Shown here piece by piece: positions 7,473 through 13,233 of a stretch of 13,233 bases of DNA. The DNA is from JBBDNC01 sp040877875 (GTDB lineage: Bacteria; Bacteroidota; Rhodothermia; Balneolales; Balneolaceae), in contig JBBDNC010000173.1 in assembly GCA_040877875.1 (NCBI GenBank), positions 1 to 13,233 on the forward strand. The letters are read 5' to 3'. The translations under genes and the position numbers were made by a program. The notes below the pieces were generated by a model. The model did not search any database, had not been told where the DNA came from, and worked only from the letters and a program-made list of their open reading frames with translations. The stretch's first letter is position 1; each line of letters starts with the position of its first letter.

Positions 7473-8747
7473 ATGAAAGTAGAACAAGAACAGATTCTTG
7501 AACATAATCATGAGCTGCGGAAGTTTCACGAAGCGTCCTTTTCCCGCCTTGGAGAGGAATTGGACCGGGCAGGACAAAATGTAGAGGCTATCGTCAGCCG
7601 CCTGGCCGATTTTCAGGTAGCGATTCCCAGTTGGGCTTTGGGCGCGGGAGGAACCCGGTTTGGCCGATTTCCGAAGGGGGGAGAACCGGGGAGCCTGAAA
7701 CAGAAGATTGAGGATGTGGGCCTGTTGCATACCCTGAACCGCTCAAGTGGGGCGATCTCCCTGCATATTCCCTGGGATATTCCGGAGGACACCCGTGCCA
7801 TACAAGAGCTTGCCAAAGAACATGGCCTGGTATTTGATGCAGTCAACTCCAATACATTTCAGGATCAGAAAGGCCAAAAACATTCCTATAAGTACGGGTC
7901 GCTTTGTCATACGGATTCAGCCGTAAGGAAACAGGCCGTGGAACACAATATTGAGGTAATCCGCTACGGTGAAGCCCTTGGCTCAAAGGCATTAACCGTT
8001 TGGCTTGCAGACGGATCCAATTTTCCCGGACAGCAGGATTTCAAAGGGGCATTTCGGCGGACACTGGAGTCGCTCGAACAGATATATGAAGCCCTTCCTT
8101 CCGGCTGGGAGATGCTTGTAGAGTACAAACCTTATGAGCCCAATTTTTATTCGATGGTGATTCCGGACTGGGGAACTTCCTGCCTGCTCGCATCCAAACT
8201 GGGTGAAAAAGCCTCAACACTGGTAGACCTGGGCCATCATCTCCCGAATACCAATATTGAGCAGATCGTTGCAATCCTTATTTTGGAAGAGAAACTGGGG
8301 GGATTTCATTTTAACGATTCCAAATACGGGGATGATGACCTGACTGTAGGGTCAATTAAACCGTTCCAGTTGTTTTTGATTTTTAGTGAACTGATTGATG
8401 GCATGGATGATTTTGACCTGGATCCTGCCTGGATGATCGATGCCAGCCACAACATCAAGGATCCTCTTGAAGATCTACTTCAATCCGTCGAAGCCATTCA
8501 AACGGCTTACGCCAAAGCCTTGTTGATCGACCGGAACAGGCTAACTCAGTGCCGGCAGGCTAACGATGCAGCGATGGCTCAGCAAGTCTTGCTGGAAGCC
8601 TGTCAAACGGATGTTCGTCCGCTTCTGCGCGAGTCAAGGATTCGCCGGAATGCAGCGACCGAGCCCCTTCGTTTATACAGGTCGCTCGACGTTCGAACAA
8701 ATCTGATCCGGGAACGGGGTGAGGATTCCGTGGCCACCGGCTTGTAA
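7473..8747 (+). CDS. rhaI: L-rhamnose isomerase, RhaI type
   Basis: This cytosolic, metal-dependent enzyme interconverts L-rhamnose and L-rhamnulose, the first step of the pathway. It is 424 residues, close to the Pseudomonas stutzeri-type enzyme (about 430), and belongs to the xylose-isomerase-like TIM-barrel group rather than the E. coli RhaA group. Candidate metal ligands are E217 (LVEYKP), D252 and H255 (VDLGHH), H279 (GGFHFNDSKYGDDDL), D287, D289 and D323 (MIDASHN). Most fall at a constant two-residue offset from the ligands I recall for the P. stutzeri enzyme. The C-terminal helical tail (about 365-424) is typical of the family. The ATG at 7473 follows AT-rich DNA with only a weak AGAG. 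The kinase gene starts 37 bp downstream, so the two are almost certainly co-transcribed. Confidence 0.94.
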   Translation: MKVEQEQILEHNHELRKFHEASFSRLGEELDRAGQNVEAIVSRLADFQVAIPSWALGAGGTRFGRFPKGGEPGSLKQKIEDVGLLHTLNRSSGAISLHIPWDIPEDTRAIQELAKEHGLVFDAVNSNTFQDQKGQKHSYKYGSLCHTDSAVRKQAVEHNIEVIRYGEALGSKALTVWLADGSNFPGQQDFKGAFRRTLESLEQIYEALPSGWEMLVEYKPYEPNFYSMVIPDWGTSCLLASKLGEKASTLVDLGHHLPNTNIEQIVAILILEEKLGGFHFNDSKYGDDDLTVGSIKPFQLFLIFSELIDGMDDFDLDPAWMIDASHNIKDPLEDLLQSVEAIQTAYAKALLIDRNRLTQCRQANDAAMAQQVLLEACQTDVRPLLRESRIRRNAATEPLRLYRSLDVRTNLIRERGEDSVATGL

Positions 8748-8784
8748 ACCTAACTGGAAACTGAATCCTATCTCTGCCGAATCT

Positions 8785-10212
8785 ATGCCCGCCTCCATTC
8801 CTGTAACAGCCGTTTTCGATATCGGAAAAACAAACAAAAAGTTTCTGTTATTCAACCGGTCGTTCGAGGTGATGGAAAAAGAATACATTACGTTTAAGGA
8901 AAAAACCGATGACGACGGGTTTCCGTCTGAAGACCTGCAGAGCTTGACGGAGTGGATGGATCAGCAGTTAAACCGGGTATTGGAAGCGGGCAGGTACCGG
9001 ATAATGGCGCTGAATTTTTCTACTTATGGAGCAACCCTGGTCCACCTGGGCGAACATGGAGATCCTGTAACTCCACTCTACAATTATCTAAAGCCGTATC
9101 CGGAAAAACTGTTGAAAACACTTTATAGACAGTTCGGCGGGCGCGAAAAATTTGTCCTCGAGACGGCCTCTCCGCCTATGGGTATGCTGAATTCAGGATT
9201 GCAGCTTTACTGGTTAAAACATAAAAAACCTGAAGTTTTTCAAAAGATCCGGATATCTCTTCATTTTCCACAATATTTGAGTTACCGGTACACCGGCTCC
9301 GCAATGTCAGAACTTACCAGTATCGGTTGCCATACCGGGTTATGGAATTTCCGGAAGTTCGGATACCATGAATGGGTAGAGAAAGAGGGTTTATCTGAAC
9401 TTTTTCCTGAAATTGTGTCAGCAGGGAATACTACACGTGGTTTTTTTGGAGAGAGTGAATTTGAAACCGGCCCCGGAATCCACGACAGTTCTGCAGCCCT
9501 GGTCCCTTACCTCTATGGTCTCGAGGTTCCTTTCATGCTGCTCTCTACCGGTACATGGAACATTGCGATGAATCCTTTTAACGGGGAGCCTCTTTCGTTC
9601 GACGAACTGAGAAAAGATTGCCTGAGTTTTATCAATATCTATGGCGAACCGGTAAAGGCGGCACGTTTTTTCCTGGGGAATGAATATGCCCATCAAAAAA
9701 AGAAAGCCGGTGAACATTTCAACAGGGACGAGGAGATCCAGCTCGACCCGGCGCTTTTGAAAAAACTGATCAGAGAAAATGATCCGGCAAAAAAATTGAA
9801 ACTTGAAACCGCTCATACGTCGGGCCCCTATCCAGCTAAAGATCCTCAAAATCCGGCGTCATGGGATCTGTCCGTGTTCTCTTCTTATGAGGAAGCCTGT
9901 CATCAGTTGATGCTGGACCTGGTTTCCATCCAGGTGGACTCCATACGTCTTGCTCAAGGTTCCGGGAGGATTGACAAGATGATTGTTACAGGGGGATTCA
10001 GCCAAAACCTGGCTTTTATGTCTATGTTGGCCTCCTGTTTCCCCGCAATAGACATCTATACGGATTCCCTGTCGCACGCTTCCGCGCTGGGAGCGGCCAT
10101 GGTGATGCAGAAACGAACTTCAAAAGCCGGTGAAAAGGTAGAAGAGATTATGGATCTGACTCGTCACGAACCACTGGAGAATACTGGCATTGAAACTTAT
10201 AAGTGGAAGTAA
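8785..10212 (+). CDS. rhaB: FGGY-family carbohydrate kinase, probable L-rhamnulokinase
   Basis: Transfers phosphate from ATP to a sugar, here most likely L-rhamnulose to give the substrate of RhaEW. The 475-residue protein has the hallmarks of the sugar kinase/actin fold: the N-terminal phosphate loop FDIGKTNKK (D12, K15, T16), the catalytic aspartate D234 in GIHDSS, the second phosphate motif STGTW (254-258) and the adenosine loop VTGGFSQN (401-408). The frame is open back to 8719, which would add 22 residues and overlap rhaI by 29 bp. I chose 8785 because the kinase fold begins within 10 residues of it. The kinase is not a close E. coli RhaB by eye, so the substrate rests on its place directly after rhaI and with rhaEW. 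The last codons (KWK, stop) lie inside a short tandem repeat. Confidence 0.88.
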   Translation: MPASIPVTAVFDIGKTNKKFLLFNRSFEVMEKEYITFKEKTDDDGFPSEDLQSLTEWMDQQLNRVLEAGRYRIMALNFSTYGATLVHLGEHGDPVTPLYNYLKPYPEKLLKTLYRQFGGREKFVLETASPPMGMLNSGLQLYWLKHKKPEVFQKIRISLHFPQYLSYRYTGSAMSELTSIGCHTGLWNFRKFGYHEWVEKEGLSELFPEIVSAGNTTRGFFGESEFETGPGIHDSSAALVPYLYGLEVPFMLLSTGTWNIAMNPFNGEPLSFDELRKDCLSFINIYGEPVKAARFFLGNEYAHQKKKAGEHFNRDEEIQLDPALLKKLIRENDPAKKLKLETAHTSGPYPAKDPQNPASWDLSVFSSYEEACHQLMLDLVSIQVDSIRLAQGSGRIDKMIVTGGFSQNLAFMSMLASCFPAIDIYTDSLSHASALGAAMVMQKRTSKAGEKVEEIMDLTRHEPLENTGIETYKWK

Positions 10213-10230
10213 GAAGTGAAAAGTGGAAGG
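10201..10230. repeat. Heptanucleotide-like tandem repeat at the rhaB stop
   Basis: Units AGTGGA, AGTAAGA, AGTGAAA and AGTGGAA follow one another, an approximate 7-bp period. AAGTGGAAG occurs twice, 20 bp apart. The tract covers the last three sense codons and the stop of rhaB, so the repeat seems to have formed or expanded into the end of the gene. Similar degenerate heptads lie upstream of mutS. Confidence 0.45.
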
Positions 10231-10362
10231 GGTGTGTTCATAGGCCGCCGGAAAACTGATAATTGTCCGGGGAGTTCATTATATTCGAAACCGCTGCTGG
10301 AAATACTCCCTGAGCTTGCGGTTTTAGGGTGTAAATTATTAATCAGACAATTAGATTGAATT
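10213..10362. other. Intergenic region rhaB to NIPSNAP gene
   Basis: The 150-bp gap begins with the tandem repeat. It also holds an inverted repeat AAACCGC (10288-10294)/GCGGTTT (10318-10324) with a 23-nt loop, followed by only one further T. This is too loose to call a terminator. An AT-rich stretch (10325-10362) leads into the NIPSNAP start without a Shine-Dalgarno sequence. Confidence 0.4.
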
Positions 10363-10809
10363 ATGATGACGAAAATAAACTTTGGAGCCATTTTGTTAAT
10401 GGGAATCTTTGCATTGAATCTTGCCTTTGCCGGTGGGGAGCCTGACAAATCTGTTGAATCTGCAGAAGACAGTTCGGTAACGGATGACCGGGTCTACGAA
10501 TTGAGAACCTATACGACTCATCCGGGCAAGCTGGATGATCTCCACGATCGATTTAAAAACCATACTGTACAGTTATTTGCTAAACACGGGATGGTGAATG
10601 TAGGATATTGGGTCCCGGTAGATCAGGATAATACACTCATCTATATCCTCTCTCATAACAGCAGGGAAGCGGCAGAAAAAAGCTGGGATGGATTCAGAAA
10701 TGACCCTGATTGGCAGGAAGCTTTTGAAGCTTCTCGCGAAGACGGCCCGATAGTCAGTAATGTAGAGTCGGTTTTTATGAAAGCTACCCCCTACTCTCAG
10801 ATACGATGA
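10363..10809 (+). CDS. Exported NIPSNAP-domain protein
   Basis: A 148-residue protein with a signal peptide: MMTK start, a hydrophobic core of about 16 residues, and a probable cleavage after AFA (residue 23). A short acidic linker follows (about 24-41). The rest is a NIPSNAP domain, a small dimeric alpha-beta barrel fold, recognised from VYELRTYTTHPGKL (about 45-58), the GMVNVGYWVP strand, and the SWDGFRNDPDWQ helix. The biochemical role of bacterial NIPSNAP proteins is not established. It is on the same strand as and 150 bp after rhaB, so it may be the last gene of the rhamnose block; the fold class is shared with the sugar mutarotase RhaM, but sequence gives no evidence of that activity. 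Its stop overlaps the convergent permease by 13 bp. Confidence 0.85.
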   Translation: MMTKINFGAILLMGIFALNLAFAGGEPDKSVESAEDSSVTDDRVYELRTYTTHPGKLDDLHDRFKNHTVQLFAKHGMVNVGYWVPVDQDNTLIYILSHNSREAAEKSWDGFRNDPDWQEAFEASREDGPIVSNVESVFMKATPYSQIR

Positions 10810-12155
10810 GATTCTCGTTTACTTGCCAATAAATAGACCGGGACGCCGGCGGCCAGAATGCCGGCCCCGATAAGGGCTCCTGTTCCGGTAAAAGCCAGGC
10901 TGGAATAAAGCATGTATGCACAGGTGGCCAGGAATAGGATCGGTGTGAGTGGATAGAATGGCACACGGTATGGAAGTTCCTCCGGGCCGTGACGAAAGCG
11001 GAAAATAAAAAGAGTTACGGTCGTCAAGAGCAGGAAAAACCAGAAGACCGGCGCGGTATAGTCGACCATCGTACTGACTGCCGCTTTTGACCAGACTCCA
11101 AGTCCGACCAGCAACAATGCAATGACTCCCTGTACGAGTAATGCATTGGTTGGAGTGTTGTTTTCCTGGTTCCACTGCCCGAGAAATTTCAAAAGACTAA
11201 AATCCCGTCCGAGTGCATAGTTGGTCCGTGCCCCGGTTATGATGGTGGCATTTGCTGTGGAAAGGGCTGTGGCGATCACGATGAATGCAACCAAGAGGGA
11301 ACCTTCGGTTCCAAAGATCTGGTCGGTCATGTCTGACCCGACGGTTTCGGAGTTTTGCAGGGCTTCCAGTCCGAGAACATACAGGTATGTAGAGTTTACC
11401 AGGACATACAAACCGGTGATTAAACAGATCCCGAATACAAGTACTTTCACCATGTTACGCTTCACGTCTTGAAGTTCGCCGGAAAGGTAGGCGGCTTCAT
11501 TCCATCCTCCGTACGTTAACAGAACAAAAATCATAGCCAGCCCGGCGGACCCTCCCGTAAACAACCCCCCATTCGAATCAGAATTCGCGTTGGATAATTC
11601 AGGCAGGGAGTCTGGTGGAACGGCAATCAGTCCGGAGACAGACAATAAAATCAACAATAGGACAATCAGGCTGGTGAACAGATTTTGTAACCGTCGTGAG
11701 TGGTGCGTACCCAGCAGGTTGAGCCCCGTCAGACAAACAATTGTCAGGGTTGCATAAATAGCGGAGCTGTAGGGCCCCAAATCCGCAATCAGAGTGGCAT
11801 AGTCGCCCAGAATAAAAGCAATCAGAGCAATGGATCCGGTCTGGATCACCGTCATCCGTCCCCACGAAAAAAGGAATCCTACTGTGGAGCCAAAAGCATG
11901 GCTTAGAAAATGATATTCTCCGCCGGCATCCGGTTTGGACGAAGCGAGTTCGGCATAGCAAAGTGCCCCCATCAGTGAAATAAAGCCTCCCGCTACCCAG
12001 AATGAGATAAATTGAAATTCATTGGCAGAGTGGCCGGCAACAATCGGGGGAAGGCGAAAAATGCCAATTCCCACAACGATACCGACCACTACGGCAATAG
12101 AACTCAGGGTTGTAAAAGCAGGAAGCGGTTGATTGTCCGGCGAAGCTTGTTCCAT
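10797..12155 (-). CDS. APC-superfamily amino acid permease
   Basis: A 452-residue inner-membrane transporter with about 12 hydrophobic segments. The first segment carries GIVVGIGIF (25-33), the unwound-helix signature of amino acid-polyamine-organocation permeases. The second to third segments (GALCYAELASSKPDAGGEYHF) match the conserved APC loop. A later AYLSGELQDVKRN stretch matches the cytosolic loop after TM6 of amino acid transporters. The substrate cannot be read from the sequence; amino acids are likely. It starts 2 bp after the methyltransferase stop without its own ribosome binding site, so it is probably translated by coupling. Its end overlaps the NIPSNAP gene, leaving no room for a terminator between the converging transcripts. 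Confidence 0.88.
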   Translation of the reverse strand: MEQASPDNQPLPAFTTLSSIAVVVGIVVGIGIFRLPPIVAGHSANEFQFISFWVAGGFISLMGALCYAELASSKPDAGGEYHFLSHAFGSTVGFLFSWGRMTVIQTGSIALIAFILGDYATLIADLGPYSSAIYATLTIVCLTGLNLLGTHHSRRLQNLFTSLIVLLLILLSVSGLIAVPPDSLPELSNANSDSNGGLFTGGSAGLAMIFVLLTYGGWNEAAYLSGELQDVKRNMVKVLVFGICLITGLYVLVNSTYLYVLGLEALQNSETVGSDMTDQIFGTEGSLLVAFIVIATALSTANATIITGARTNYALGRDFSLLKFLGQWNQENNTPTNALLVQGVIALLLVGLGVWSKAAVSTMVDYTAPVFWFFLLLTTVTLFIFRFRHGPEELPYRVPFYPLTPILFLATCAYMLYSSLAFTGTGALIGAGILAAGVPVYLLASKRESHRI

Positions 12156-12157
12156 CG

Positions 12158-13051
12158 TCAGTCAAGCGTTGCCGACCATTCTTCGATATGACTCGAGTTG
12201 TTTTCACGTATCTGAACTGTGCCGGTGATGCTGTCCCCCTCAATCGTTCCGCTATAGACGTACCGGCTGTCGGTGTTTGGGTCATGGATGATCAGGCTCA
12301 TTCGATCTCCGTTGAGCACCGCCTCTTTGGTTGTCAGTGTACGGTTCCCGGCCCGGAGGTTTACATCAATGTTCTGATATTGCTGCCGGATGGACATGGA
12401 AAACTGATTGCCGTTTGCTTCCCACTGCCAACCTCCTTCTACATCGGCTGGAATCACCCAATAGTAGACGGTACGGTTGTCGATTCGCAATTCCTCGTCG
12501 GGTTCCCACTCACCCATGTCAAAACTGTGGGAAACAATTCGGGTTCCTGGACGAAGGTTTTCAAGAAGGGAAGGGCGAAGCTCACGATTTACGGAACTTA
12601 ACAGATACATTGTAATCACCGAAGCCTTGCTAAAATCCGTTTCAAAAATATCACCCTCCAGGAACATGACCCGGTCGGTCACACCGGCAGCCCGTGCATT
12701 ATCTTCGGCTTCACTGATGCGTTCGGGATTCAGGTCCACCCCATGCCCGACAGCCCCCCTCTGAGCGGCGGCAATTACAATGCGCCCGTCGCCCGAGCCG
12801 AGATCAATTACATAGTCGCCCGGTCCGACGTCTGCGGCATCCAGCATTCCCTCAACGACCTGGTTTGGGGTGGGGACGTAGGGAACGTCCAGGTCTTGAG
12901 CTTTCAGGTGATGAAAAGCAGCGAGGATAAAGAGTCCTGTCAGAATCGCGCCTGTCCGCAATACTGATCGAATAGAATTGGCAAATCCGGGTTGAGGCAG
13001 GTTTGACAGAAGAATAGATGCTGCAGAATTTTGTTTCGAGCTCATTTCCAT
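12158..13051 (-). CDS. Exported class I SAM-dependent methyltransferase-like protein
   Basis: A 297-residue protein. The N-terminus has a long basic lead, a hydrophobic core (about 34-46) and LKAQ at 49-52, so it looks exported or membrane-tethered. A Rossmann methyltransferase domain follows (about 60-205): motif I VIDLGSGDGR (81-90), acidic D106 in GVDLNPERI, then GDIF and the YLL/LRPGTRIVSHSF strand region. The C-terminal part (about 208-297) is beta-rich and ends in EEWSATLD; I do not recognise it as a named domain. The start at 13051 is chosen because GGAGG lies 8 nt upstream; the frame continues to 13117. SAM is not known to be available outside the cytoplasm, so either the protein stays membrane-anchored facing inward, or it no longer methylates. 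The target is unknown. Confidence 0.85.
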   Translation of the reverse strand: MEMSSKQNSAASILLSNLPQPGFANSIRSVLRTGAILTGLFILAAFHHLKAQDLDVPYVPTPNQVVEGMLDAADVGPGDYVIDLGSGDGRIVIAAAQRGAVGHGVDLNPERISEAEDNARAAGVTDRVMFLEGDIFETDFSKASVITMYLLSSVNRELRPSLLENLRPGTRIVSHSFDMGEWEPDEELRIDNRTVYYWVIPADVEGGWQWEANGNQFSMSIRQQYQNIDVNLRAGNRTLTTKEAVLNGDRMSLIIHDPNTDSRYVYSGTIEGDSITGTVQIRENNSSHIEEWSATLD

Positions 13052-13058
13052 AATAGTT

Positions 13059-13063
13059 ACCTC
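13059..13063 (-). promoter_or_regulatory. Strong ribosome binding site for the methyltransferase
   Basis: On the minus strand GGAGG lies about 8 nt before ATG at 13051. It decides between this start and the upstream in-frame ATGs at 13117 and 13114, which have no such site. It also contrasts with the other genes of the window, most of which lack one. Confidence 0.7.
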
Positions 13064-13082
13064 CGGTATTTGGTTGTCAGGA

Positions 13083-13161
13083 TAGTCAGGTGAACGTTGC
13101 CACCTGAATGGCATCAATGATAGAGAATCACTACCAGAGGGCTTTGCAAAATCACTGCGTG
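13083..13161 (-). repeat. Dispersed non-coding repeat element, copy 2
   Basis: Read on the minus strand, this carries CACGCAGTGAT (13161-13151), TGCAAAGCCCTC (13148-13137) and, at its end, ACCTGACTA (13091-13083), the same ordered blocks as at 31-109. It reads toward the methyltransferase gene and ends about 30 bp before its start codon. The two copies therefore have the same orientation relative to their downstream genes. Confidence 0.55.
13086..13107. other. Hairpin in repeat copy 2, upstream of the methyltransferase
   Basis: TCAGGTG (13086-13092) and CACCTGA (13101-13107) form a perfect 7-bp stem with an 8-nt loop, 35 bp upstream of the methyltransferase start. It is the counterpart of the hairpin at 81-106 and could lie in the 5' untranslated region. 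Confidence 0.5.
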
Positions 13162-13203
13162 TTCAAAAAATGAGCGTTTTTTTGCCCAATTTCCACATTA
13201 TCG

Positions 13204-13217
13204 GGATTTTAAAATCC
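13204..13217. promoter_or_regulatory. Perfect 14-bp AT-rich palindrome
   Basis: GGATTTTAAAATCC is perfectly self-complementary and lies about 150 bp upstream of the methyltransferase start, near the window edge. It could be a binding site for a dimeric regulator, but no function can be assigned from one copy. Confidence 0.25.
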
Positions 13218-13233
13218 TCACATATGCATAATA

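Noticed and set aside
7266..7730. 154-codon minus-strand frame spanning the gap before rhaI
   Set aside because: It overlaps the well-supported start of rhaI and includes inverted repeats; the composition does not suggest a protein.
8719..8784. Upstream start for the kinase at 8719
   Set aside because: It would add 22 Pro/Trp-containing residues not fitting the kinase fold and would overlap rhaI; the ATG at 8785 lies just before the first conserved strand.
13164..13184. A-run/T-run inverted repeat around TGAGCG as a terminator
   Set aside because: The arms are almost purely A and T, with no GC-rich stem, and it lies upstream of a gene start rather than after a stop.

Overview
The window looks like a chromosomal piece of a Bacteroidota/Balneolota-type (FCB group) bacterium. 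The evidence is indirect. Most genes lack a Shine-Dalgarno sequence, exported proteins end their signal peptides in an 'AQ'-like or 'AFA' junction, base composition is moderate (near 50% GC by eye), and the rhamnose genes are of the RhaI plus fused aldolase-dehydrogenase type. A member of the Balneolaceae is my best guess, but no marker in the window fixes the genus.

Layout. Positions 1-259 are non-coding and hold a repeat block, a hairpin and a degenerate short tandem repeat. mutS (DNA mismatch repair) follows at 260-2953. From 3163 to 10809 there is a same-strand set of six genes: an NCS1-family permease, a fused rhamnulose-1-phosphate aldolase/lactaldehyde dehydrogenase (RhaEW type), a 57-residue two-helix membrane protein, L-rhamnose isomerase (RhaI type), an FGGY sugar kinase (probable rhamnulokinase), and an exported NIPSNAP-domain protein. 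On the minus strand, converging on this set with a 13-bp overlap, lie an exported SAM-methyltransferase-like protein (12158-13051) and, 2 bp after its stop, an APC-family amino acid permease (10797-12155).

How the genes work together. The central block encodes the phosphorylating L-rhamnose route: isomerase gives L-rhamnulose, the FGGY kinase gives rhamnulose-1-phosphate, and the fused enzyme splits it to dihydroxyacetone phosphate and L-lactaldehyde and oxidises the aldehyde to L-lactate. The NCS1-type permease is the only transporter in the block, so it is a candidate for sugar uptake although its superfamily is known for nucleobases and related compounds. No regulator, mutarotase or rhamnosidase is present.

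Most worth a second look: an inverted pair of a 79-bp non-coding element at the two window ends that shares three ordered sequence blocks; the NCS1 permease and the tiny membrane protein embedded in a rhamnose operon; the exported methyltransferase fold; and an intergenic region before rhaI with three inverted repeats. I saw no phage, transposase, CRISPR, tRNA or rRNA, and no clear undescribed defence-type system.
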